A DNA stretch of 64,000 bases from Marininema mesophilum (lineage in GTDB: Bacteria; Bacillota; Bacilli; Thermoactinomycetales; DSM-45169), in the NCBI RefSeq assembly GCF_900106775.1, contig NZ_FNNQ01000001.1, positions 186,001 through 250,000 on the forward strand, given 5' to 3'. The translations under genes and the position numbers were made by a program. Under the pieces are notes generated by a model. The model had not been told where the DNA came from. It worked only from the letters and a program-made list of their open reading frames with translations, and made no database searches. Position 1 is the first letter of the stretch, and each line of letters opens with the position of its first letter. Below, one piece after another: positions 43,849 through 53,263 of this stretch.

Positions 43849-44964
43849 TTACTTTTTACGCCGATGACGTAGGAAGGTTGGTATATCCAAGCTGTCTTCA
43901 TCTTCATATTTGGGTCCGACGATATCCACAATTTGTTGCTTCTTTTTTTGCTGGCTACTCTCGTTGTGAAGTTTACCAAAGTCTGGCTTTTTCGCTGCTT
44001 TTTCTTGCTCCTTGTGATCAAAGCCAGTTGCAATCACCGTAACGAGAATTTCATCCTTCAGCTCTTCATTGATCACAGCACCAAAGATCATATTCACTTC
44101 TGGATCTGAAGCAGAAGCAACAATATCAGCGGCTTCATTCACTTCATAGAGTGAGAGATTCGTACCACCTGTGATATTCATCAAAACCCCACGCGCACCA
44201 TCGATGGAGGTCTCCAGAAGCGGACTACAAATGGCCTTCTTAGCCGCTTCTGTAGCACGGGATTCACCGGTTGCCATCCCAATGCCCATAAGGGCAGAGC
44301 CGCGCTCAGTCATGATGGTTTTTACATCAGCAAAGTCGAGGTTGATCAATCCAGGGACCGCAATCAAATCAGAAATACCCTGCACCCCTTGCCGGAGAAC
44401 GTTATCCGCTTCACGGAAGGCTTCCAACATCGGCGTATTTTTATCGACGATTTCTAAGAGTCGATCATTGGGGATGACGATCAGGGTATCAACCTTATCC
44501 TTTAGAGCGGCGGTCCCTTCATCCGCTTGCAAGGAGCGTTTACGCCCTTCAAAGGTGAAGGGACGAGTCACTACCCCAACGGTCAGCGCCCCTACTTCTC
44601 GAGCAACTTCAGCGATCTCTGGTGCAGCCCCAGTACCAGTACCACCACCCATCCCAGCGGTTACAAAGACCAAATCCGACCCTTTTAATACATTTTCGAT
44701 ACTCTCCCGACTTTCCTCCGCCGCTTTTTTACCAACGTTGGGGTTTGCGCCCGCACCGAGACCCCGGGTCAGTTTCTCACCGATCTGTAACTTGATCGGT
44801 GCAAGAGACCTGTTCAGCGCCTGGGCATCCGTATTGGCTGCGATGAATTCAACGCCCTGCACCCCGCTGTCAATCATCCGGTTAACGGCATTGCTTCCGC
44901 CACCACCGACACCGATGACCTTGATTTGGGCGATCTGTTCCACTTCCATATCAAACTCCAACAT
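43849..44964 (-). CDS. ftsZ: Cell division protein FtsZ
   Basis: 371 residues. The tubulin-like GTPase motifs are KVIGVGGGGSNAVNRM near residue 15 and the tubulin signature GGGTGTGAAPEIA near 104; the C-terminal tail DIPTFLRHRRKK is the conserved peptide bound by FtsA, SepF and ZapA-type partners. FtsZ forms the division ring. ATG 44964 has GGAGGGA upstream and yields the usual MLEFD start; the longer frame does not. It follows ftsA and ends at a strong terminator. Confidence 0.98.
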   Translation of the reverse strand: MLEFDMEVEQIAQIKVIGVGGGGSNAVNRMIDSGVQGVEFIAANTDAQALNRSLAPIKLQIGEKLTRGLGAGANPNVGKKAAEESRESIENVLKGSDLVFVTAGMGGGTGTGAAPEIAEVAREVGALTVGVVTRPFTFEGRKRSLQADEGTAALKDKVDTLIVIPNDRLLEIVDKNTPMLEAFREADNVLRQGVQGISDLIAVPGLINLDFADVKTIMTERGSALMGIGMATGESRATEAAKKAICSPLLETSIDGARGVLMNITGGTNLSLYEVNEAADIVASASDPEVNMIFGAVINEELKDEILVTVIATGFDHKEQEKAAKKPDFGKLHNESSQQKKKQQIVDIVGPKYEDEDSLDIPTFLRHRRKK

Positions 44965-45001
44965 CGATAGTCCCTCCAATATCAATCAATCTTTCCTCAC
45001 T

Positions 45002-46240
45002 TTAGATAAATTCATTGAAGAACCAATTCTTCATCCGTTCTAGGGGTGAGGGGCCACGTTTATCTTTTTGTGGGGAACGACCTTGACCATCCGGCTCAGC
45101 TAATCTGAGCATCCATCGTTTTTGGATGTAGTGGATCATGCCGACCCCACTAGTAAATGACGGATCCTGCACACCTATGTACCCAGGGGATACGATGCGG
45201 ACCGCCTCTCCCAATTGATTCTGAGCTACTACAAGAATATGGGGTATCGACATGACGCCACCGGTGAGAACATAGCCACCAGGCAATCCATCAGAATAGC
45301 CCATCGATTCCACTTGATCACGAATCAATTGGAAAATCTCTTCAACCCGCGGTTCGATAATCAACGCCATCTCTTCTTGATTGACATTACTCTCTTGATT
45401 ACTTCCAATCGCTGGGACGGAAAAGACAACATCCTTCGATGATTCCTCTACTAAAGCAACTCCGTATTTACGCTTAATCTTCTCAGCTACTTCACTCTGC
45501 GTACGAAGTCCAATGGCTATATCATTGGTAATAAAGTCGCCACCTATAGGTAGCACAGCTGTTGAAACCAAGTGCCCTTGTTCAAAGATGGCAAGGGATG
45601 TCGCTCCCCCGCCGATATCTGCCAAAACAACACCCATGTTTTTTTCATCGGATGATAGACAAATTTCACTAGCCGCCAGTGGTAGAAGTAGAATGCCTGC
45701 CACTGAAAGAGAAGCCTTCTCCACACAACGCAGGACATTGTGAATGATCGTCTTTGAACCGGTGACGATAATTGCTTCCACTTCGAGTCGTACTCCGACC
45801 ATTCCATAAGGATCGTGAATACCTGTGAGTCCGTCAACAATAAATTGTTTAGGAACGACATCAATCACAGCTCGCTCTGGGGGAAGGGCAACAACCTTAG
45901 CCGCTTGCATAACCCGATCAATATCTGGTTGTCCAATTTCACGGTTGTCACTGGCCACAGCCACTACACCGTGACTGGATTGTAGGGAGACATGATTCCC
46001 AGAAACCCCCACAAATACTTTAGAAATATCTATACCAACCATCTGCTCGGCGTGATCGACTGCTTCACGAATCGATTGCACCGCCTGGTCAATGTCAATG
46101 ATGGCCCCTTTCTTCGTCCCCTTGGCAGCCGCCGATCCCACGCCGACGATCTGGGTACTCTCTTTGGTCACCTCGGCGACGATCACACGGACCTTAGAAG
46201 TTCCTATATCTAAGCTGACGATAAACTCTCCACTGCTCAA
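45002..46240 (-). CDS. ftsA: Cell division protein FtsA
   Basis: 412 residues, actin-like ATPase. SLDIGTSKVRVIVAEV at the start is the phosphate 1 motif, LADIGGGATSLAIF near residue 200 is phosphate 2, and a C-terminal amphipathic helix (RMKNWFFNEFI) should bind the membrane. It tethers FtsZ to the membrane. It starts with TTG at 46240 after AGGAGGTG. Unlike B. subtilis, no ylxW, ylxX or sbp genes lie before it. Confidence 0.97.
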   Translation of the reverse strand: MSSGEFIVSLDIGTSKVRVIVAEVTKESTQIVGVGSAAAKGTKKGAIIDIDQAVQSIREAVDHAEQMVGIDISKVFVGVSGNHVSLQSSHGVVAVASDNREIGQPDIDRVMQAAKVVALPPERAVIDVVPKQFIVDGLTGIHDPYGMVGVRLEVEAIIVTGSKTIIHNVLRCVEKASLSVAGILLLPLAASEICLSSDEKNMGVVLADIGGGATSLAIFEQGHLVSTAVLPIGGDFITNDIAIGLRTQSEVAEKIKRKYGVALVEESSKDVVFSVPAIGSNQESNVNQEEMALIIEPRVEEIFQLIRDQVESMGYSDGLPGGYVLTGGVMSIPHILVVAQNQLGEAVRIVSPGYIGVQDPSFTSGVGMIHYIQKRWMLRLAEPDGQGRSPQKDKRGPSPLERMKNWFFNEFI

Positions 46241-46342
46241 ATCCTGGGCACCTCCTAGCCCGAGAATCGGTTCCTTGTGGTGGAAGTAGGTAATTTCTTT
46301 GTTGAGGGGAGAAGCGAAGGGAAGATTCCGCTTATACCACAG

Positions 46343-46372
46343 GTATTCAACATGAAAGGAGTTTTCCCCTTT
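46343..46372 (-). promoter_or_regulatory. Candidate SigH promoter of ftsA-ftsZ
   Basis: Minus strand: -35 AAAGGGGAA (46364-46372), 12 bases, then -10 GTTGAATAC (46343-46351), a good fit to RNAGGAWWW-N11-12-RNNGAATWW. In B. subtilis ftsA has a SigH promoter used at the start of sporulation. Confidence 0.45.
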
Positions 46373-46413
46373 TTCCCACCTAATTTTTTATCTTAATCGG
46401 ATTTGACTCCGTT

Positions 46414-47139
46414 TCAGTCTGTTTTATCTCCTGTTGCAGGAATAAACTTTGTACTTTCCAACAGGTTCAAGGTACCTGGAGAACGGTTACGGAAAATTGG
46501 ATATACTTTAATCCTTCTGCCAAAGTCCTGAATACGAAGACGAATCACATGGCCTTGGCGGGTATACACTTTGATCAAATCAGGATATGTATCATCCTTA
46601 ACAGGGCGAATCTCAGAAAGGTCACCTACTATTTTTTTCGGCAACTGTGTCAAGTCCTCTGCAAAGGATCTGGGTAGCTTTTCCTTAGGCCATCCACGAA
46701 GGAGGGGACGATCGACTGTCCCTTTCCATGAACGGTCAAAGAGGACTTTTCCATTTTTCAGCACTGGAACAACTTTCCCATCGTCACTCCAATAAGCAAT
46801 TCGATTCTCCTCATGAACCTCTAAGCGGATACGGCTAGGAAATATACGCTCCGCCGTTACTCGACGAATTTCGCTCATCCGTTCAAGTACTTTCTTTGCT
46901 TGATCTTCATTCCAACGGTAATAGGATCCCCCCTTAGCCACTTGGGCCTTCGCAAGGATCTGTTGATCAGGAACCATGTGGTTCCCAACCACCTCTATTT
47001 CTTGTATTTCACTGAAAGGCGACTTTAAAAACAAGAGGAGAACGACCCCTGCAAAAAACATTAACAAAAACAGAAGCGCCGCAAACGACACAGGTTTGCG
47101 GGATCGTGGTGGACGGTAGGGAGGTACCCCTTGGTCCAT
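46414..47139 (-). CDS. divIB: Cell division protein DivIB/FtsQ
   Basis: 241 residues. A short basic cytoplasmic tail (RPPRSRKPVS), one membrane segment (about residues 20-42), a POTRA domain beginning FSEIQEIEVVGNHMV, and a beta domain containing RIFPSRIRLEVHEENRIAYW. It stabilises FtsL-DivIC at the septum. ATG 47139 is preferred, with GGAGGAG 8 bases upstream. A hairpin after murA suggests it may start its own transcript; the gap has an extended -10 (TGGTAACAT) but no clear -35. Confidence 0.93.
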   Translation of the reverse strand: MDQGVPPYRPPRSRKPVSFAALLFLLMFFAGVVLLLFLKSPFSEIQEIEVVGNHMVPDQQILAKAQVAKGGSYYRWNEDQAKKVLERMSEIRRVTAERIFPSRIRLEVHEENRIAYWSDDGKVVPVLKNGKVLFDRSWKGTVDRPLLRGWPKEKLPRSFAEDLTQLPKKIVGDLSEIRPVKDDTYPDLIKVYTRQGHVIRLRIQDFGRRIKVYPIFRNRSPGTLNLLESTKFIPATGDKTD

Positions 47140-47266
47140 GTCGGCATCTCCTCCATAAGAGATAGAAACCCTCATCAAGTGGACTTTCATCTAGTTACCA
47201 CTATGTTACCACAAATCACGTAGATCGGCCGCGATTCTTTGCAAAAATAGTAGATTAACATCACAA

Positions 47267-47306
47267 GAAAGAGCAGCGGTACCCAGAAGGGGCCCACTGC
47301 TCTTTC
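47267..47306 (-). terminator. Hairpin directly after murA
   Basis: Minus strand AAAGAGCAGTGG pairs with CCGCTGCTCTTT (one G-T pair) around a 14-base loop; the tail is CTTGTG, so the U tract is poor. It may be a weak or partial terminator between murA and divIB. Confidence 0.5.
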
Positions 47307-48576
47307 AACACGATACCACTTTTCCTGACCAGCGCTGAATCTGGCCTCCTAATTGAAGAAGTGTCCGATCCAAATGGTCGTACCCACGATCGATATGGTT
47401 TAGACCTAAGACACGGGTCGTTCCTTGCGCCGCCAATCCCGCAATCACAAGAGCGGCCCCTGCTCGTAAATCCGTTGCTTGAACCGTAGCTCCTTTTAAG
47501 TAAGGAACTCCTTGAATCTCTACAGAGTGTTCCCCTGGCTGCAGATTCGCCCCCATTCGCACCAACTCCTGCACATGTTTGAAACGTCCATCAAAAATGC
47601 GTTCGGAGATGATACTACTTCCTTCAGTAATGCTGAGAAGAGCCATGATCTGTGGTTGCATATCGGTAGGGAATCCAGGATATGGACCTGTCACAACATC
47701 GCCAACTCCTTTTAAGCGCGGAATCCCTTTAATCCAGAGTGAGTCACCTTCATGCTTTAATGTGGTTCCTGTGCGTTCCAAAAGTTCCAAGGTGGAACCC
47801 ATATGATCCAACACCACATGAGTCAACAAGATTTCGCCACCGGTCATCGCAGCGGCAGCTGCTAATGTTCCTGCAACGATTCGGTCGGGAATCACCTCAT
47901 AAGAGACTGGATGGAGGCGGCGTACACCACGAATAACGATCGTATTTGTGCCTGCGCCACTTACATCGGCTCCCATTCGGTTAAGAAAGCGTTCAAGGTC
48001 CGCAATTTCTGGTTCCCGAGCGGCATTTCGGATCACCGTTCTCCCCTCTGCCCGAACTGCCGCCATCATGATATTTTCCGTTGCTCCGACGCTCGGTAAA
48101 TCAAGATGGATATTCGCACCCTTTAACTTGGTCGCCGTGCAACGGATGAAACCATCCCCCTCTTCAATTTTCGCACCGAGAAGGGAAAGTCCTTTGAGAT
48201 GAAGGTCGATGGGGCGAGCACCAATCGCGCATCCGCCCGGAGGAGTAATAATAACTTCATGAAGACGAGACAGCATCGGCCCCATCAAAAAGATTGAAGA
48301 CCGCATCTGCCGCATCAGCGACTCAGGAATCCGAAAGGTTTTGATCGTTGAGGTTTCCATCTTGATGTTATTGCCGTCCCATCTCATCTTCACACCGAGA
48401 GCTTTTAAAATCTTACCCATCACATCGATATCCGACAAATGGGGGACATCCCGAATCTCATGAATTCCTTCAACCAAAAGAGTCGCAGCAAGGATGGGAA
48501 GAGCAGAATTTTTAGCTCCTTGAACACGAATGGTACCGTACAGAGGTTTTCCGCCTTTGATGACATACTGCTCCAA
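47305..48576 (-). CDS. murA: UDP-N-acetylglucosamine 1-carboxyvinyltransferase
   Basis: 423 residues. MurA transfers enolpyruvate from PEP to UDP-GlcNAc, the first step of peptidoglycan synthesis. The fosfomycin-target Cys is present in PGGCAIGARPIDLHLKG near residue 117, and KNSALPILAATLL near 22 contains the catalytic Lys-Asn. It lies between murB and divIB, which is not its place in B. subtilis. Firmicutes usually have two murA genes; this one is probably the MurA1/MurAA type. Confidence 0.96.
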   Translation of the reverse strand: MEQYVIKGGKPLYGTIRVQGAKNSALPILAATLLVEGIHEIRDVPHLSDIDVMGKILKALGVKMRWDGNNIKMETSTIKTFRIPESLMRQMRSSIFLMGPMLSRLHEVIITPPGGCAIGARPIDLHLKGLSLLGAKIEEGDGFIRCTATKLKGANIHLDLPSVGATENIMMAAVRAEGRTVIRNAAREPEIADLERFLNRMGADVSGAGTNTIVIRGVRRLHPVSYEVIPDRIVAGTLAAAAAMTGGEILLTHVVLDHMGSTLELLERTGTTLKHEGDSLWIKGIPRLKGVGDVVTGPYPGFPTDMQPQIMALLSITEGSSIISERIFDGRFKHVQELVRMGANLQPGEHSVEIQGVPYLKGATVQATDLRAGAALVIAGLAAQGTTRVLGLNHIDRGYDHLDRTLLQLGGQIQRWSGKVVSC

Positions 48577-48590
48577 TGTTCCACCTCCGT

Positions 48591-49499
48591 CTACCCCTCG
48601 CCCACCACCCGAACTTCCGGTTCCAACGTGACACCGTATTTTTCATTAATGGTTCTGATGATGTGCTGAATCAGGGCTAGAACATCGTTGGCTGTCGCTT
48701 GCCCGCGATTAATGATGAAATTAGCATGTTGCTCAGATACTTCGGCATCACCAATCCGGTACCCCTTCAATCCCGCCTCTTCGATTAGCCGACCAGAATG
48801 GTCACCTGATGGGTTACGGAATACACTACCCGCACAGGGAAACTGTAGAGGTTGGGTCAGTCTGCGCCGATCTTTAAATTGAGCCATCTTCGTAGCCACA
48901 ACCTTACGTTCACCTTCATGAAGATTAAACGTAGCTTCTGTTACGACACCTCTCATCTCAGATTGGAGGATCGACGTCCGATAACGAAAGGCCATCTCTT
49001 CAGCAGAGATGCGTATCCAGCGACCATCTTCTAAGAGTACTTCCACCGACTCTAAGACCTGAGAAAGTTCAGATCCATGGGCACCCGCATTCATAAAGAC
49101 AGCGCCACCCACAGTACCGGGAATTCCTCCAGCGAATTCCAAGCCGGTTAAACCGTGTTTAGCAACCATCACCGAAAGCTTGACGAAGGAGTATCCACCC
49201 CCAGCAACCACTTGCTGACCGTTCACCTGTAAGTGGTCAAGGCCCGCACCCAGTTTGATAACAGTCCCACGGATACCACCATCTCGTACTAAAAGGTTGG
49301 AACCACGTCCGATGACGCGCCAGGGTAGGCGATGTTCTCTTATCACCATCATCGCCTTCTCCAATTCCACTTTACAACGAGGATAGATGAAAAGATCCGC
49401 CGGCCCGCCCACCTTCCAGGTGGTATGGTGGGAAAGGGGTTCGTCAACCCGTACATCCTCCACACCTATATCTATTAATTCCTGGGCGATTGCTTGCAC
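48591..49499 (-). CDS. murB: UDP-N-acetylenolpyruvoylglucosamine reductase
   Basis: 302 residues from GTG 49499, matching the 303 of B. subtilis MurB; AAAGGAG lies about 9 bases upstream. The FAD-binding part has HTTWKVGGPADLF and VIGRGSNLLVRDGG; AGIPGTVGGAVFMNAGAHG is the central signature; the catalytic serine is in CAGSVFRNPSGD. MurB reduces the enolpyruvyl ether to UDP-MurNAc. The frame is open back to 49598 but begins there without a binding site. Confidence 0.95.
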   Translation of the reverse strand: MQAIAQELIDIGVEDVRVDEPLSHHTTWKVGGPADLFIYPRCKVELEKAMMVIREHRLPWRVIGRGSNLLVRDGGIRGTVIKLGAGLDHLQVNGQQVVAGGGYSFVKLSVMVAKHGLTGLEFAGGIPGTVGGAVFMNAGAHGSELSQVLESVEVLLEDGRWIRISAEEMAFRYRTSILQSEMRGVVTEATFNLHEGERKVVATKMAQFKDRRRLTQPLQFPCAGSVFRNPSGDHSGRLIEEAGLKGYRIGDAEVSEQHANFIINRGQATANDVLALIQHIIRTINEKYGVTLEPEVRVVGEG

Positions 49500-49613
49500 A
49501 AGGGAAATCTCCTTTCGCGGACACTTTGGCCCTTCGGTTCCAGGCGCGGCATACGATAGCTTATGCCTTTGCCCGTTTTTTGTGACGAATGCCCACATTC
49601 CACTATCGCTAAT

Positions 49614-50729
49614 TCAGCGACGGGTTGCAGACAGCTTTTCCAATTCATCGAGGATCACCTCCGCTGCATCCGGCCGACCCAACTTACGAGAAGCTTCACT
49701 CATTTGACGATGATGTCCATGATTCCCCATCACTTCGGAAATAGTTTCCCAAAGTCGCTCCCCAGTCAGTTCCTTCTCTAAAATCATCCGCCCTGCGTTG
49801 TGATCATCCAATAAACGCGCATTCAATTCCTGATGATTGTTTGTTACATAGGGAGAGGGAATAAGAACAGCTGGTACCCCAAGAGCAGTCACTTCAGCCA
49901 GGGTAGTTGCTCCTGCACGAGAGATTACCATCGAGGAAGCAGCTAACACATCTGGCATGTTATATATAAACGGTTTTACGATAAGGTTCGGCCATTGATC
50001 CGTATCTATCTTATCAGTTACATCCTTATAATGCACCTCACCCGTCACATAGACAAAATGGATATCGGGTGCCTTCGTTAATTGAGGGAGCATCGATTCT
50101 ACTGCATCGTTGATCGGCTTCGCCCCTCGACTACCACCAAATATCAATACGATAGGCTTGTCCGAATCTGCCAAACCAAGAGAGGCTCTGCCCGCTTCTT
50201 TTTTAGCATGTATGACTTCGGTTCCACGAGGATTTCCTGTGTGTAAAATGCGTTTGGCCTTTGTTAAATATTTCTCGGAACCAGTCAAGCTTATCGCTGT
50301 TACATTTACATATCGTGAAAGAAAGCGTGTTGTCAATCCAGGTAAAACATCGGGTTCAAGAATTAACGTGGGGACACCTAATTTAGTTGCCGCATAAAGA
50401 GCAGGCCCACTTACATACCCGCCTGTCCCCACCATCACATCTGGAGAAAACTTACGAATATACTCTTTGCATTTCTTTACTGCTCGGATAAATTTAGCAA
50501 TCGTTTCCACGTTATCCAGGGATATCTTCCGCTTAAATCCTTGGATTTCTACATCAAAAAAAGAAATCTCACCTGCTTTAGGCACAATGCGTGATTCAAG
50601 CCCCTCTTTTGTCCCAATGTAGCCCAGCTTTACATCGGGGTGCCGGCGACGAACCGCATCCGCAAGCGCAAGAGCTGGATAAATATGTCCGCCAGTGCCG
50701 CCACCGGAAAGCATCACTTTTTTCATCAT
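49614..50729 (-). CDS. murG: UDP-GlcNAc:lipid I N-acetylglucosaminyltransferase
   Basis: 371 residues. The N-terminal glycine-rich loop GGGTGGHIYPALALA near residue 9 binds lipid I. The C-terminal domain contains IFGGSRGAKPIND and SRAGATTLAEVTALGVPAVLIP for UDP-GlcNAc. MurG makes lipid II on the inner membrane face. Two successive ATG codons follow GGGGGA; the first is given. It lies between spoVE and murB. Confidence 0.96.
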   Translation of the reverse strand: MMKKVMLSGGGTGGHIYPALALADAVRRRHPDVKLGYIGTKEGLESRIVPKAGEISFFDVEIQGFKRKISLDNVETIAKFIRAVKKCKEYIRKFSPDVMVGTGGYVSGPALYAATKLGVPTLILEPDVLPGLTTRFLSRYVNVTAISLTGSEKYLTKAKRILHTGNPRGTEVIHAKKEAGRASLGLADSDKPIVLIFGGSRGAKPINDAVESMLPQLTKAPDIHFVYVTGEVHYKDVTDKIDTDQWPNLIVKPFIYNMPDVLAASSMVISRAGATTLAEVTALGVPAVLIPSPYVTNNHQELNARLLDDHNAGRMILEKELTGERLWETISEVMGNHGHHRQMSEASRKLGRPDAAEVILDELEKLSATRR

Positions 50730-50756
50730 AATCCCCCGATTCTCTATATATGCCGA

Positions 50757-51863
50757 TCACTGATCTGTATAACGAGACAAATTTAACAATATGCCCACGG
50801 CTACCAATGTCAATGTTAACGAAGAACCACCATAGCTAAGAAACGGCAACGTAATTCCTGTAACGGGAAATGCTCCAGAGACTACACCAATATTAATTAC
50901 GGCTTGGATGACAATCATCCCCGTCACTCCTGCAGCAACCAGACTCAAAAACATATCCTGAATGGTGATTGCCACGCGAATTCCTCGCCAGATGAGGATT
51001 GCGAAAAGAATAATCGCAGTACCTGCTCCGATAAAACCCAACTCTTCAGCTAAGATAGAAAAAATAAAGTCTGTATGAGGTTCAGGCAAATAAAGATGTT
51101 TCTGCCGACTCATCCCTAACCCTAGTCCCATCAACCCACCTGGACCGATAGCAAATAATGATTGGATAATCTGGTACCCTGCATTGAGTGGATCTTGCCA
51201 TGGATTGAGAAAAGCCGTAATTCGTTTAATACGATAGGGAGCTGCTAATACCAGTCCCGCAAAACCTGCCAATCCAATGCCCATCAATGCAACCAGATAA
51301 TTGATACGGACACCTGCTATATAGATAAGGATAATCGCCGTCCCCATCATCACGGTACCTGTCCCAAGGTCAGGTTGCATCATAATCAATGCAAAGGCAG
51401 ATCCTGCAATCCCTAAAGGATACATCATCCCGTATTGTAAGGTTTGTATCTCTCCTGACCGATTACTAAAGTAACGGGCAAGAAAGAGAATGACCCCTAG
51501 TTTTGTAAACTCAGAAGGTTGAATACTAAAAGCACCGATGCCAAGCCAACTTCGAGCACCATTTCGTAGGATCCCCACACCAGGCACCAGAACCAAAGCT
51601 AACAGAGCAAAACAAATAATCAGTGCAGGTTTTGCCCACTGGCGAAAGAGCTTAGGATCCAACCTTGATACGACAAACATCAGGAGAACGCCCACCCCAG
51701 CAAACAACAACTGTCGCTTCGCGTAAAAGAAACTATCCCCAAACTTATGTTGGGAATACGCAGCACTCGCACTATATACCATGATCACCCCGAGGGTTAA
51801 GAGCATCAGGATGACAACGATAATAATAAGATCCGGAGATCGGCGAGAGTGGGGATTGGGCAT
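50757..51863 (-). CDS. spoVE: SEDS-family peptidoglycan polymerase SpoVE/FtsW
   Basis: 368 residues with about ten membrane segments. SEDS motifs are GARSWLGIGAFSIQPSEFTKLG near residue 107, the NPWQDPLNAGYQ loop and PFLSYGGSS near the end. SEDS proteins polymerise lipid II together with a class B PBP. Its place between murD and murG is that of spoVE, the spore-cortex partner of SpoVD in B. subtilis, and spoVD is in this cluster too; an FtsW role is possible if no other copy exists. ATG 51863 has AGAGGTGA upstream; the TTG at 51896 lacks one. Confidence 0.9.
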   Translation of the reverse strand: MPNPHSRRSPDLIIIVVILMLLTLGVIMVYSASAAYSQHKFGDSFFYAKRQLLFAGVGVLLMFVVSRLDPKLFRQWAKPALIICFALLALVLVPGVGILRNGARSWLGIGAFSIQPSEFTKLGVILFLARYFSNRSGEIQTLQYGMMYPLGIAGSAFALIMMQPDLGTGTVMMGTAIILIYIAGVRINYLVALMGIGLAGFAGLVLAAPYRIKRITAFLNPWQDPLNAGYQIIQSLFAIGPGGLMGLGLGMSRQKHLYLPEPHTDFIFSILAEELGFIGAGTAIILFAILIWRGIRVAITIQDMFLSLVAAGVTGMIVIQAVINIGVVSGAFPVTGITLPFLSYGGSSLTLTLVAVGILLNLSRYTDQ

Positions 51864-51902
51864 GGACGATTCACCTCTTTGAACGGATTGGGGCAAGCCT
51901 CA

Positions 51903-53261
51903 CTACAAGGTATGCACGGCTTGTTTAAAAATGCTTCCCCGTTCTTCAAAAGAGGTATGTTGATCCCAACTAGCACAAGCTGGTGAGAGCAGAGCCACGT
52001 CCCCTGGCTGTACGAGAGTAGTAGCGGCTGCAACGGCTTCCTCCACATTTTGCACCTGCAAACGGGACCGTACCCCAGCTTCCTTTGCTCGAGCCAAGAG
52101 CACACCTGCCGCTTCACCATAGGCGACAATTCCCTTTAACTTCTGAAAGACAGGTACCAATTCCTTAAAGTCCACACCTCGATCCAACCCACCTGCAATC
52201 AAAACAACGGGGTCTGTAAAGGAGCCAACTGCCGCAATTGTCGCTTTAGCATTCGTCGCTTTGGAGTCGTTATACCAACGAACTCCCCTTTTGGTTCCCA
52301 CAAATTCCAGACGATGTTCCACCCCAGTAAAAGTGGCTAACTCGTGCCGTACAGCCTCTTTGGGACACCCTGTTGCAAGGGCAATAGCTACCGCGGCCAG
52401 TCCATTCTCCTGATGAACCCCTGGTAGGTGCATATCTGAGACGGGCATCAACTCCCATGCATCCTCCCCAAACATCCGTACCATCACTCGTCCATCCACT
52501 ATATAAACTCCTGACGCTACTGGTTCTCTACGGCTAAACCATAAAATCTGAGCAGTCACTTTTTCTGCGGCCGAGTGACATTCCGCTGAATCCCAATTGA
52601 GCACAGCGATATCCGAGGGTTGTTGGTTTGAAAATAGCTTCTCCTTAGAGGCTATATAATCGATCAGATCCCCGTGGTAGTCCATGTGAGCAGGAACGAT
52701 ATTGAGCAAGGCTCCAATCCGTGGTCGGAAGGTTTGCACCCCTTTTAGCTGAAAGCTGGATAACTCAGCCACGAGCCACTCCTCAGATCCCATCTCAGGC
52801 GCCACTTCAGCTAACGCGCGACCGATGTTACCCGCTATACGAGAAGGAATCCCCCCTGTTGCCAGCATCCGACCAACCAACGTCGTTGTCGTCGTTTTCC
52901 CATTGGACCCCGTGATTCCGATAATCGGAGAAGCGGTCACGCGATAGGCAATCTCTACTTCTGTCACTACAGGGATCCTATGAACCAGTGCTTGTTGGAC
53001 AGGAGGAGCTGTATAAGAAATCCCCGGATTTTTCACAAGGAGATCCACCCCCTCATGGATAAGATCCGCTGGATGCCCTCCACAGATCACAGGGATCCCC
53101 AGTTTCTCAAGCTCCTCCGCTTCTGGACTCTCGGCGCGTGGCTTGCGATCATTAACCGTCACCTTCGCCCCAAGGTGGAAAAGAAGCCGAGCCACCGCTA
53201 CCCCACTCCGGGCCAAGCCCAGGACGACGACCACCTGCCCCTTCCACTCATCCGTCAGCAT
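51903..53261 (-). CDS. murD: UDP-N-acetylmuramoylalanine-D-glutamate ligase
   Basis: 452 residues from ATG 53261. The Mur ligase P-loop GITGSNGKTTTTTLVG lies near residue 115, preceded by a Rossmann-like domain (VVVVLGLARSGVA). NIVPAHMDYHGDL and the C-terminal YNDSKATNAKAT are MurD signatures. It adds D-Glu to UDP-MurNAc-Ala. The open frame continues 31 codons upstream, but that part is the 3' end of the second mraY read in another frame. Confidence 0.96.
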   Translation of the reverse strand: MLTDEWKGQVVVVLGLARSGVAVARLLFHLGAKVTVNDRKPRAESPEAEELEKLGIPVICGGHPADLIHEGVDLLVKNPGISYTAPPVQQALVHRIPVVTEVEIAYRVTASPIIGITGSNGKTTTTTLVGRMLATGGIPSRIAGNIGRALAEVAPEMGSEEWLVAELSSFQLKGVQTFRPRIGALLNIVPAHMDYHGDLIDYIASKEKLFSNQQPSDIAVLNWDSAECHSAAEKVTAQILWFSRREPVASGVYIVDGRVMVRMFGEDAWELMPVSDMHLPGVHQENGLAAVAIALATGCPKEAVRHELATFTGVEHRLEFVGTKRGVRWYNDSKATNAKATIAAVGSFTDPVVLIAGGLDRGVDFKELVPVFQKLKGIVAYGEAAGVLLARAKEAGVRSRLQVQNVEEAVAAATTLVQPGDVALLSPACASWDQHTSFEERGSIFKQAVHTL

Positions 53262-53263
53262 AT

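Noticed and set aside
44171..45043. 290-codon plus-strand frame opposite ftsZ
   Set aside because: It mirrors the strongly conserved FtsZ coding strand, is rich in Ser/Ala/Pro as such shadows are, and has no visible binding site.
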